Origin: Betaproteobacteria bacterium | GTDB taxonomy: Bacteria; Pseudomonadota; Gammaproteobacteria; Burkholderiales; SG8-39 | Length of the DNA stretch: 64,000 bases | Assembly (NCBI GenBank): GCA_022340285.1 | Contig: JAJDOG010000084.1 | Span: 88,721 to 152,720, forward strand | Direction of reading: 5' to 3' | In this document: positions 19,972-27,678 of the stretch, in pieces | Layout of the letters: every line of letters starts with the position of its first letter | How positions within the stretch are numbered: position 1 is the stretch's first letter | Notes under the pieces: generated by a model | Databases searched by the model: none | The model's input: the letters and a program-made list of their open reading frames with translations, nothing else | Told to the model about the DNA's origin: nothing | Made by a program: the position numbers and the translations under genes

Positions 19972-20892
19972 ATGGGAGTCGTTCGGGACGCTTTAGGCGT
20001 CGTGTCGAGACGCCGGTTTCTGCTGGGAGCAGGCGCCGCCGCGCTCGCCGGCTGCGCCGATTTCCAGATCCCCGGCGCAGCGACGGCGGTCGACCGCGGG
20101 CACGCCGAAGTACCGGGTGCCAGTCTTTACTACGAGACGGCCGGCAAGGGGCAGACCGTGGTGCTGATCCACGCATTCATGCTCGACACCCGGACCTGGG
20201 ACGATCAATTCGATGCCTATTCGCGAACCTACCGGGTGATCCGCTATGACGCGCGCGGATTCGGCCGTTCGAGCGTGCCGCACGCGGGCGAGCCCTATTC
20301 GCATTCCGACGACCTGGCCGCGCTGCTCGATCGGTTCCAGGCCGGACCGGCGCACGTGGTCGGCGTGTCGATGGGCGGACGCTTCGCGCTGGATTTCGCG
20401 GTGACCTATCCCGACCGATTGCTCAGCCTGACGCTCATCGATCCGGTGGTCGGCGGATGGCCCTGGTCTCGCGAGTGGCTGGTGAGCTACGCCCCGATCC
20501 TGGCAGCGGCACGCCGCGGCGACATCCCTGCGGCGAAGGAAGCGTGGCTCGAGCATCCACTGTTCGCGCCGCTGCGCGAGAAGCCGGCGGTCGCGGCGCG
20601 CATGCGACGAATGGTCGACGACTACTCGGGTTGGCATCTGGTGAACCCGGACCCCGCGCGAGTGCCGCAGCCGCCGACGGTGTCGCAGCTGAGCAAGGTG
20701 GGCGCGCCGACTTACGTGCTCGTCGGCGAGCGGGACCTGCCCGAGTTTCAGATGATCGCCACGCACGTCGCGCGCGGCGTTCCGGGGGCAAAGCGGGAGA
20801 CGCTCACCGGGGCCGGGCATCTGGCGAGCATGGAATCGCCGCAACGCGCCAACGAACTCGTGCTCGGATTTCTGGCGAGCCTGCAGGGCTGA
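19972..20892 (+). CDS. Exported alpha/beta hydrolase (Tat/lipoprotein-like signal)
   Basis: 306 residues from ATG 19972. An upstream frame extension runs through the palindromic repeats and is unlikely to be coding. SRRRFLLGAGAAALAGC is a twin-arginine signal ending in a lipobox-like LAGC, so a membrane-anchored periplasmic enzyme is likely. The fold is standard: the HAFMLDTRTWDDQ oxyanion region, nucleophile GVSMGGR, acid in LVGERDLPEF and GAGHLAS histidine. Substrate unknown. The next gene is the formate dehydrogenase subunit, but a separate promoter lies between. Confidence 0.8.
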   Translation: MGVVRDALGVVSRRRFLLGAGAAALAGCADFQIPGAATAVDRGHAEVPGASLYYETAGKGQTVVLIHAFMLDTRTWDDQFDAYSRTYRVIRYDARGFGRSSVPHAGEPYSHSDDLAALLDRFQAGPAHVVGVSMGGRFALDFAVTYPDRLLSLTLIDPVVGGWPWSREWLVSYAPILAAARRGDIPAAKEAWLEHPLFAPLREKPAVAARMRRMVDDYSGWHLVNPDPARVPQPPTVSQLSKVGAPTYVLVGERDLPEFQMIATHVARGVPGAKRETLTGAGHLASMESPQRANELVLGFLASLQG

Positions 20893-20902
20893 CACGGGGG
20901 CG

Positions 20903-20916
20903 TTGACCTCGGTCAA
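20903..20916. promoter_or_regulatory. Fnr/Crp-type palindrome upstream of formate dehydrogenase
   Basis: TTGACCTCGGTCAA is a perfect TTGAC-N4-GTCAA dyad, 77 bases before the subunit start. Its centre is 30.5 bases before a -10-like TAACAT (20940-20945), which places it near -41.5, a class II activator position. Confidence 0.65.
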
Positions 20917-20992
20917 GCGTGCGCCTTCGCGCTTCGCGATAACATGATTGTCTTGCTGGTGGCGCAGCGGCGAAACAGCGAAAAGGCAATAG

Positions 20993-22750
20993 ATGAACGA
21001 CCGCGTCGAGCGCGGGGCAGTCCCGCTCAAGGAGATCAGGTTCCGGGCCACCCCGAAGGGCCGCCAGGTGGAACCGCAGGCTCTCGCCGACGTTCGGCGC
21101 CTGCTCGATGGCGCACCGCGCCGCCGCGATCTCCTCATCGAGCACTTGCATCGCATCCAGGATCGCTACGGACAGCTCGCCGATCGGCATCTCGTCGCGC
21201 TGGCGCAGGAAATGAGCATGGCGCTCGCCGAGGTCTACGAGGTCGCGACCTTCTATCATCATTTCGACGTGGTGCAGGACGGTTCGGACGCGCCGCCTGC
21301 AATCACCGTGCGGGTCTGCGACTCAGTGGCCTGCGAGCTGGCCGGCGCGCGCGAGCTCCTGCAAAGGCTGCCCGGAATTCTCGGCAAGGGCGTGCGCGTT
21401 CTACCGGCGCCGTGCATCGGACGTTGCGAGGCGGCACCCGCCGTGGCGGTGGGCCGCCATCCCGTGTTGCGCGCGACGCCCGACGCCGTGAAGGCGCTTG
21501 TCGCGAAGCGCTCCGTCGAACATCCGCCCGCGACACCCGTCAAGAATGCGCGTGAGATCAACCCCGCGGTCTACGCACCCGCGGACCGGGTGAGCCCCGG
21601 GTTCATCGACTATAAGGCTTATCGCGCATCGGGCGGGTACCGGCTGATCGCCGAGTGCCTGCGTGGCAAGCGCACGCGCGAGGACGTCACGAAAACGATG
21701 GAGGACGCGGGCCTGCGGGGGCTGGGCGGCGCGGGATTTCCCGCAGGGCGCAAATGGCGCATCGTCGCGGCAGAACCGACCCCGCGGCTGATGGCGGTGA
21801 ACATCGACGAGGGCGAACCGGGTACGTTCAAGGATCGCTATTACCTCGAGCGCGACCCGCATCGGTTCCTCGAAGGCATGCTCGTCGCCGCGTGGGCCGC
21901 CGGCGTCGGCGAGATCTATGTTTACCTGCGCGACGAGTATGCGGGCTGTCGGGCGATTCTCGAGCAGGAGCTGGCGAAGCTCGTCGCGGATCCGCCGTGC
22001 GCACTGCCGCCGATCCAGCTGCGACGCGGCGCGGGGGCGTACATCTGCGGCGAGGAATCGGCCATGATCGAATCGATCGAAGGCAAGCGCGGCATGCCGC
22101 GCTTGCGGCCACCCTATGTCGCGCAGGTCGGGCTCTTCGACTACCCGACACTCGAGCACAACATGGAGACCGTGTACTGGGTGCGCGAGATCATCGAGCG
22201 AGGCGCGGACTGGTTCGCCGGCCACGGGCGCCATGGACGGAAAGGGTTGCGCTCGTTTTCGGTCTCGGGTCGGGTGAAGCGCCCGGGCGTGCACCTCGCC
22301 CCGGCGGGGATCACGGTGCGCGAGCTGATCGACGAGCATTGCGGCGGAATGCTCGAGGGCCACACGTTCTACGCATACCTTCCGGGCGGTGCTTCAGGTG
22401 GGATCCTGCCCGCCTCCATGGGCGACATTCCGCTCGATTTCGACACGCTCAACGAGCACGGCTGCTTCATCGGTTCCGCGGCGATCGTGATCCTGTCGCA
22501 ACGCGACCGCGCGACGGACGCGGCGCGCAACCTCATTCGATTCTTCCGCGACGAGTCGTGCGGGCAATGCACGCCGTGTCGCGTCGGCACGGCGAAGGCG
22601 CTCGCGCTCATGGAGCGCGAGAAGTGGGACACGGCGCTGCTCGAGGAGCTCTGCCAGGCGATGGGCGACGCCTCGATCTGCGGTCTCGGGCAGGCGGCTC
22701 CGAATCCCATCCGGTGCGTGGTGAAATACTTTCCGCACGAGCTGGAATGA
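20993..22750 (+). CDS. NAD-dependent formate dehydrogenase, fused NuoE/NuoF-type (diaphorase) beta subunit
   Basis: 585 residues. Residues about 10-175 are a thioredoxin-like [2Fe-2S] domain (EVATFYHHFD, VRVCDSVACELAG, PCIGRCEAAPA). Residues about 190-580 are NuoF-like: GLRGLGGAGFPAGRKW (NADH), NIDEGEPGTFKDRYYLE (FMN), GAGAYICGEESAMIESIEGKRG and the [4Fe-4S] motif CGQCTPCRVGT with a later Cys. This FdsG-FdsB fusion is the beta subunit architecture of Methylorubrum extorquens FDH1. It passes electrons from the alpha subunit to NAD. ATG 20993 ends the leader AAAAGGCAATAG. Confidence 0.9.
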   Translation: MNDRVERGAVPLKEIRFRATPKGRQVEPQALADVRRLLDGAPRRRDLLIEHLHRIQDRYGQLADRHLVALAQEMSMALAEVYEVATFYHHFDVVQDGSDAPPAITVRVCDSVACELAGARELLQRLPGILGKGVRVLPAPCIGRCEAAPAVAVGRHPVLRATPDAVKALVAKRSVEHPPATPVKNAREINPAVYAPADRVSPGFIDYKAYRASGGYRLIAECLRGKRTREDVTKTMEDAGLRGLGGAGFPAGRKWRIVAAEPTPRLMAVNIDEGEPGTFKDRYYLERDPHRFLEGMLVAAWAAGVGEIYVYLRDEYAGCRAILEQELAKLVADPPCALPPIQLRRGAGAYICGEESAMIESIEGKRGMPRLRPPYVAQVGLFDYPTLEHNMETVYWVREIIERGADWFAGHGRHGRKGLRSFSVSGRVKRPGVHLAPAGITVRELIDEHCGGMLEGHTFYAYLPGGASGGILPASMGDIPLDFDTLNEHGCFIGSAAIVILSQRDRATDAARNLIRFFRDESCGQCTPCRVGTAKALALMEREKWDTALLEELCQAMGDASICGLGQAAPNPIRCVVKYFPHELE

Positions 22751-22803
22751 CCCGCTTGACGGGTTCAAAATAGCAGGCGCACAGCAGTAGCACAGGAGTA
22801 GGA

Positions 22804-25614
22804 ATGGACCGAATCAGCACAGCCCAGACGGCAGCCATGCCGGTCGAGTTCAAGCTGAACGGCCGGAGCGTCGTCGGTCGCACGGACGAGACGATCCTGC
22901 AAACGGCGCAGCAGTACGGCATCGAGGTCCCGCGCCTCTGCTACAAGCAGGGTCTGCGCCCGGATGGAAACTGCCGGGCCTGCGTCGTCGAGATCAAGGG
23001 CGAGCGGGTGCTTGCGCCATCCTGCTGCCGCTATCCGCAGGCCGGGATGGAGGTCACGACCGACAGCGCGCGTGCACGCGCATCGCAGAAGATGGTCGTC
23101 GAGCTGCTGCTCTCGGACGTGACGGAGGAAACGCGCACGCTCGAATCCGAGCTCGGCCACTGGGCCCGGACGCTCGAGATCGGTGCGCCCCGGTTCCCGC
23201 GTCGCACGCAGCCAGCGGCGGATCTCTCGCACCCGGCGATTGCGGTCAATCTCGACGCGTGCATCCAGTGCACGCGCTGCCTGCGTGCCTGCCGCGAAGA
23301 GCAGGTGAACGATGTGATCGGCTACGCGTTCCGCGGGGAGCACTCGAAGATCGTCTTCGACTTCGACGATCCGATGGGGCGATCGACCTGCGTCGCCTGC
23401 GGCGAGTGCGTGCAGGCGTGCCCGACCGGCGCGTTGATGCCCGCGCGCGACGCGGCCCTCGAAGTCGCCGACCGGACGGTCGACTCGGTGTGCCCCTACT
23501 GCGGTGTGGGCTGCCAGCTCACCTATCACGTGAAGGACAACCGGATCCTGCACGTCGAGGGGCGCGACGGTCCCGCGAACCTCTCCCGCCTTTGCGTGAA
23601 GGGGCGCTACGGCTTCGACTACGCCCATCACCGGCAGCGGCTCACGAAGCCGCTCATCCGCAAGGCCCACGCGCCGAAATCAGGCGATTTCACGATCGAC
23701 CCGGAGAACTGGCGGGAGATATTCCGGGAGGCGACGTGGGAGGAGGCGCTGGACGCGGCCGCGGGCGGACTGACGCGCATCCGCGCGGAGCACGGCAAGT
23801 CCGCACTTGCGGGCTTCGGCTCGGCCAAGGGCACCAACGAGGAGGCGTATCTCTTCCAGAAGCTCGTTCGCACGGGATTCGGGTCGAACAACGTCGATCA
23901 CTGCACGCGGCTTTGCCATGCATCGAGCGTCGCGGCCCTGATGGAGGGCATCAATTCGGGCGCGGTCTCGAATCCGGTCCGCGACGTCACGAAGGCCGAC
24001 GTGGTCTTGCTCATCGGTGCGAATCCGACCGTGAACCATCCGGTCGCCGCGACCTGGATGAAGAACGCCATGAAGCGCGGCACGCGATTCATCGTCGCGG
24101 ATCCGCGCCGCACCGAGCTCGCGCGCCTCGCCTGGCACTTCCTGCAGTTCAAGGCGGACACCGACGTTGCGCTGCTCAACGCGATGCTGCACACGATCGT
24201 CGAGGAAGGGCTCGTCAACGAGACGTTCGTGCGTGACCGGACGTCCGGCTACGAGGCACTCGCCGCCAACGTGAAGGCTTTCAGCCCCGAGCTGATGGCT
24301 CCGGTTTGCGGCATCCCCGCCGACACGATACGCGAGGTGGCCCGCGCCTATGCGACGTCGAAGGCCTCCATGATTCTCTGGGGCATGGGCATCTCCCAGC
24401 ATATTCATGGCACCGACAACGCGCGTTGCCTGATCGCGCTCGCGATGGCGACCGGGCAGATCGGCCGTCCCGGCACGGGGCTGCATCCGCTGCGCGGTCA
24501 GAACAACGTGCAGGGCGCCTCGGACTCGGGGTTGATCCCGATGGTCTATCCGGACTATCAGCGCGTCGACAATCCCGAGGCGAAAGCGCGGTTCGAGAAG
24601 CTCTGGGGTCTCGACCTCGATCCGAAGCCTGGCCTGACGGTGGTCGAGATCGTGAACGCCGCGTGCGAAGGAAAGATCCGCGGCATGTACATCATGGGCG
24701 AGAACCCGGCGCTCTCCGATCCCGATGCGCATCATGCTCGCGAAGGCCTTGCGAATCTCGAGCACCTGGTGGTGCAGGACATCTTCCTCACCGAGACGGC
24801 ATACCTCGCGGACGTCGTGCTGCCGGCGACCGCGTGGCCGGAGAAGGTGGGCACGGTGACGAACACCGACCGCCTCGTGCAGCTCGGCCGCAAGGCGATC
24901 GAGCCGCCCGGCGAAGCACGCGAGGACCTCCTGATCATTGTCGAGATGGCCAAGCGCCTCGGCCTCCCGTGGACGTATGCGCACCCGCGCGAAGTCTTCG
25001 ACGAGATGCGCCAGTGCATGGATTCGATCGCCGGCATCACGTGGGAGCGCCTCGAGCGAGATTCCGCGGTCACCTATCCCTGCGAGAACGAGGGCGATCC
25101 AGGCGAGCCCGTGGTCTTCACCGAACATTTCCCGACCGCCACCGGCCGGGCCAAGTTCGTGCCGGCGGACCTGATCTCGGCTGCCGAACGGCCGGACCGG
25201 AACTACCCGACGGTGCTCATCACGGGCCGCCAGCTCGAGCATTGGCACACCGGCGCGATGACGCGCCGCGCAGGCGTGCTGGACGCGATCGAGCCGGAGC
25301 CCATGGCGTCCTTCCATCCCCTCGAGCTCGACCGGCTGGGCGCGAAGCCGGGCGAGATCGTGACGGTCGCGTCGCGCCGGGGAAGCATTTCGCTCTATGC
25401 GCGCGCCGACGAGGCGACCCCGCAAGGCGCGGTATTCATTCCGTTCTGCTATTACGAGGCGGCCGCCAACACGCTCACCAACCCCGCGCTGGATCCGTTC
25501 GGCAAGATTCCCGAATTCAAGTATTGCGCGGTGCGGGTCACCCGGGGCGGCAAGAAGCCGAAGCACGCGAGCTACGGCGGCGGCCAAGCGTTGCGCGCCG
25601 CCCAGACCGCCTGA
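22804..25614 (+). CDS. NAD-dependent formate dehydrogenase, catalytic alpha subunit (Mo/W-bis-MGD)
   Basis: 936 residues. The N-terminus is a NuoG-like [2Fe-2S] domain (CYKQGLRPDGNCRACVVE), then two [4Fe-4S] ferredoxin clusters (CIQCTRCLRACREEQ, CVACGECVQACPTGAL), then the catalytic domain with its own cluster (CPYCGVGC) and bis-MGD binding. The active-site segment NVDHCTRLCHASSV puts Cys371 where E. coli FdhF has selenocysteine, so no Sec insertion is needed. The size and partner match tungsten/molybdenum FDH1-type enzymes; the metal cannot be read. No FdsC/FdhD chaperone is adjacent. Oxidises formate to CO2, the last step of one-carbon oxidation. Confidence 0.92.
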   Translation: MDRISTAQTAAMPVEFKLNGRSVVGRTDETILQTAQQYGIEVPRLCYKQGLRPDGNCRACVVEIKGERVLAPSCCRYPQAGMEVTTDSARARASQKMVVELLLSDVTEETRTLESELGHWARTLEIGAPRFPRRTQPAADLSHPAIAVNLDACIQCTRCLRACREEQVNDVIGYAFRGEHSKIVFDFDDPMGRSTCVACGECVQACPTGALMPARDAALEVADRTVDSVCPYCGVGCQLTYHVKDNRILHVEGRDGPANLSRLCVKGRYGFDYAHHRQRLTKPLIRKAHAPKSGDFTIDPENWREIFREATWEEALDAAAGGLTRIRAEHGKSALAGFGSAKGTNEEAYLFQKLVRTGFGSNNVDHCTRLCHASSVAALMEGINSGAVSNPVRDVTKADVVLLIGANPTVNHPVAATWMKNAMKRGTRFIVADPRRTELARLAWHFLQFKADTDVALLNAMLHTIVEEGLVNETFVRDRTSGYEALAANVKAFSPELMAPVCGIPADTIREVARAYATSKASMILWGMGISQHIHGTDNARCLIALAMATGQIGRPGTGLHPLRGQNNVQGASDSGLIPMVYPDYQRVDNPEAKARFEKLWGLDLDPKPGLTVVEIVNAACEGKIRGMYIMGENPALSDPDAHHAREGLANLEHLVVQDIFLTETAYLADVVLPATAWPEKVGTVTNTDRLVQLGRKAIEPPGEAREDLLIIVEMAKRLGLPWTYAHPREVFDEMRQCMDSIAGITWERLERDSAVTYPCENEGDPGEPVVFTEHFPTATGRAKFVPADLISAAERPDRNYPTVLITGRQLEHWHTGAMTRRAGVLDAIEPEPMASFHPLELDRLGAKPGEIVTVASRRGSISLYARADEATPQGAVFIPFCYYEAAANTLTNPALDPFGKIPEFKYCAVRVTRGGKKPKHASYGGGQALRAAQTA

Positions 25615-25952
25615 GGGCCGCACAGCGCCGAGATTTGACGCGTCATCGATGGCGACATCATCGGGTCGATTCGCCGCTAGGGCCGGGAGCTTGCCCGGAT
25701 CGAAGGAACGCATCTTGCGGTAAACGACGGCCAGGGCGCCGCTGCAAGGCATCGCTCGAGCGAGGTAGTGCCCCGGTCAATCCCCCACTCGCATAGCTGA
25801 ACAGTTGCCCCGGACGTCCGGCCTGCGCCCGAGCGCCGACCGCTTCCGCGCCGCTTCGCGACGGACCGCGTCGCCGGCCAGCACCCGGGACGCATTCAAG
25901 AGGAAAACGGATAATATACGACTAGCATACCAAGCGTAGCGCAGGGGGAATT
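25615..25952. other. Intergenic region upstream of PanB-like gene
   Basis: 338 bases without a credible gene. It contains TGACGCGTCA (25636-25645), a ten-base dyad of the wrong spacing for the Fnr/Crp set, and near its end a GntR-type operator candidate with TAATAT as a possible -10. Confidence 0.5.
25914..25930. promoter_or_regulatory. GntR operator candidate O1, upstream of PanB-like gene
   Basis: ATATAC-GACTA-GCATAC. It overlaps TAATAT (25912-25917) and lies 23 bases before the start. It shares TAATATA-N8-CATACC with the site at 35273. Confidence 0.55.
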
Positions 25953-26822
25953 ATGGCGGAAGGCGAGCGTAAGAAGCGGACGATCACCGAGATCCGCGAC
26001 TCGAAGCGGACCGGGGAGAAGATGGTGTACACGTCGGTGCTCGACTACACCTCTGCAAAGTGGGCGGAGGCGGCCGGCGTCGATGTATGCGTGGTCGGCG
26101 ACAGCCTGGCAATGACCTGCCACGGCCATCCGAACACCATCCCCGCCACCATGGACATGATGGTCCTGCACTCGCAGGCGGTGCGCCGCGGTGCACCGAA
26201 CACTTTCGTGCTCGGGTGCATGCCGTACCAAAGCTACAACACCGTCGACCGCGCCCTCGGCAACGCCGCGCGCTTCATGCAGGAGGCGCTGTGCGACGCG
26301 GTCAAGCCGCAGGGCGGCAAGAGCCAGGCGCACATCCTGAAGGCGCTGGTTGACGCCGGCATCCCGACGGCGTCCCACATCGGCCTCACGCCTCACACGA
26401 TCGCGATGTTCGGCGGATTCAGGATCCAGGGGCGCACCGCCGAGGCTTCGATGAAGATCCTGGAGGACGCGCTTGCGATCCAGGACGCCGGCTGCTTCAT
26501 GCTCGAGTTCGAGGCGGTGCCGGCGAAGATCGCCCGGGTGATCAGCGAACAGCTGGAGATCCCGACGATCGGCATCGGGGCCGGGGTCGGAACGGACGGT
26601 CAGATCCTGCTCTCCTACGACCTGCTCGGTGTCTTCACCGACTTCAAGCCGAAGTTCACCAAGCGTTACGCGAACCTGACCGAGGTCGCGGTGACCGGCC
26701 TGAAAGCGTATGTCAAGGAGGTCAAGGACGGCGCTTTCCCCGACGACGACCATAGTTACGGCGTGGACGAGAAGGAGTACGAAAAATTCCTCGGTATGGT
26801 GCAAAAACGCCGGCACGTCTGA
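25953..26822 (+). CDS. PanB-family (ketopantoate hydroxymethyltransferase-like) protein with altered metal site
   Basis: 289 residues, the length of PanB (5,10-methylene-THF + 2-oxoisovalerate -> ketopantoate). Family landmarks are clear: VCVVGDSLAMTCHGH (Asp50 equals E. coli Asp45), QAVRRGAPN, SHIGLTPHTIAMFGGFRIQGR, IPTIGIGAGVGTDGQIL and the Glu187 region corresponding to catalytic Glu181. Two other key positions differ. The DLPF motif carrying metal ligand Asp84 is CMPY (Cys89), and KIEGG carrying Glu114 is KPQGG (Gln120). Ordinary pantothenate synthesis is therefore doubtful; a methylene-THF-linked reaction on another 2-oxo acid is possible. No panC is nearby; a GntR gene follows. Confidence 0.8.
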   Translation: MAEGERKKRTITEIRDSKRTGEKMVYTSVLDYTSAKWAEAAGVDVCVVGDSLAMTCHGHPNTIPATMDMMVLHSQAVRRGAPNTFVLGCMPYQSYNTVDRALGNAARFMQEALCDAVKPQGGKSQAHILKALVDAGIPTASHIGLTPHTIAMFGGFRIQGRTAEASMKILEDALAIQDAGCFMLEFEAVPAKIARVISEQLEIPTIGIGAGVGTDGQILLSYDLLGVFTDFKPKFTKRYANLTEVAVTGLKAYVKEVKDGAFPDDDHSYGVDEKEYEKFLGMVQKRRHV

Positions 26823-26863
26823 TCCCGCGCGCGCGGCGGCCGCGGCGCGCGGACGCGCCGGAG

Positions 26864-27508
26864 GTGGTGGAGACGCTCACCGACAAGGCGTACACCTATC
26901 TCGAGGAGCTGATCGTCACGCTCAAGCTCCTGCCCGGGTCGGCGGTGTCCGAGGCGATGCTCTCCAGGCGGCTCGGAATCGGGCGCACGCCGATCCGCGA
27001 GGCGCTGCAGCGGCTTGCGCGCGAGCGGCTGGTGACGATCCTGCCGCGCCGCGGGGTGATCGTCTCCGACATCAACGTGAAGAGCCAGCTGCGTCTGCTC
27101 GAGGTCCGCCGCGAAGTGGAGCGGCTGGTGGCGCGCAGCGCTGCGCGCCGCGCGGCGCCGCCGGAGCGCGCGCAGTTCACCGAGCTGGCGGGTCAGTTCG
27201 AGAAGAGCGCGCGACAGAACGACGACACGACCTTCATGCGCGTGGACCGGGCCTTCAACGAGCTCTGCGTCGCGGCCGCGCGCAACGAATTCGCGGCGGG
27301 CGCGATGGGACTGATGCAGTCGCTGTCGCGGCGATTCTGGTACCTGCACTACCAGGAGGCGGCGGACCTGCCCGAGACCGCCAAACTGCATGCCGATATC
27401 GCCCGCGCCATCGCCAAAGGCGACGAGCCCGGCGCCGCGGCGGCGACCGACCGGCTGCTCGACAAGATCGAGTCCTTTACCCGAGCCACCGTCAGCACCG
27501 ACTCCTGA
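26864..27508 (+). CDS. GntR-family transcriptional regulator (FCD type)
   Basis: 214 residues from GTG 26864 after GCCGGAG. The N-terminal winged helix has the GntR signature LSRRLGIGRTPIREALQRLARERLV. The C-terminal all-helical domain contains RLLEVRREVERLVARSAARR and the Asp/His positions (D-x3-H-like spacing, LHADIARAIAKGD) of an FCD ligand domain that often binds metal plus a carboxylate. It sits between the PanB-like and CmuA-like genes. Four palindromes in the neighbourhood (25914, 27588, 29729, 35273) are the likely operators, including one directly downstream of this gene. Confidence 0.85.
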   Translation: MVETLTDKAYTYLEELIVTLKLLPGSAVSEAMLSRRLGIGRTPIREALQRLARERLVTILPRRGVIVSDINVKSQLRLLEVRREVERLVARSAARRAAPPERAQFTELAGQFEKSARQNDDTTFMRVDRAFNELCVAAARNEFAAGAMGLMQSLSRRFWYLHYQEAADLPETAKLHADIARAIAKGDEPGAAAATDRLLDKIESFTRATVSTDS

Positions 27509-27541
27509 CCCCGGTCGGACGCGCGCAGCGGGCGTGCGGAC

Positions 27542-27555
27542 GTGATCCGCGTCAA
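27542..27555. promoter_or_regulatory. Fnr/Crp-type palindrome upstream of CmuA-like gene
   Basis: GTGATCCGCGTCAA, one mismatch at position 1 from TTGAT-N4-GTCAA. Its centre lies 48.5 bases before the -10 candidate TAGTAT (27597-27602), near -60, a class I activator position. Confidence 0.5.
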
Positions 27556-27572
27556 GGATCGGTGCGCCGCCG

Positions 27573-27602
27573 TGGACAGCGCGGCAGACATACGCCTAGT
27601 AT
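27573..27602 (+). promoter_or_regulatory. Candidate sigma-70 promoter of CmuA-like gene
   Basis: TGGACA (27573-27578), 18-base spacer, TAGTAT (27597-27602). The GntR operator candidate covers the -10 hexamer. Confidence 0.4.
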
Positions 27603-27604
27603 GT
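27588..27604. promoter_or_regulatory. GntR operator candidate O2 (perfect dyad)
   Basis: ACATAC-GCCTA-GTATGT is a perfect inverted repeat of six-base arms, 75 bases before the start and covering the -10 candidate. It is the best copy of the four-site set. Confidence 0.65.
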
Positions 27605-27678
27605 TAGGCCTCTGACATCGATTCTGGCATCGGAAACTGCACGGCCGGTTGCACGGCGGTAGGTCCGGAGGAGGCGAC

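Noticed and set aside
22804..25614. Selenocysteine (TGA) decoding in formate dehydrogenase
   Set aside because: The active-site codon is TGC (Cys371); no in-frame TGA or need for a SECIS element.
25636..25645. TGACGCGTCA as an eighth Fnr/Crp-type site
   Set aside because: The half-sites are two bases too close, and no -10 hexamer lies at the distance seen for the other sites.
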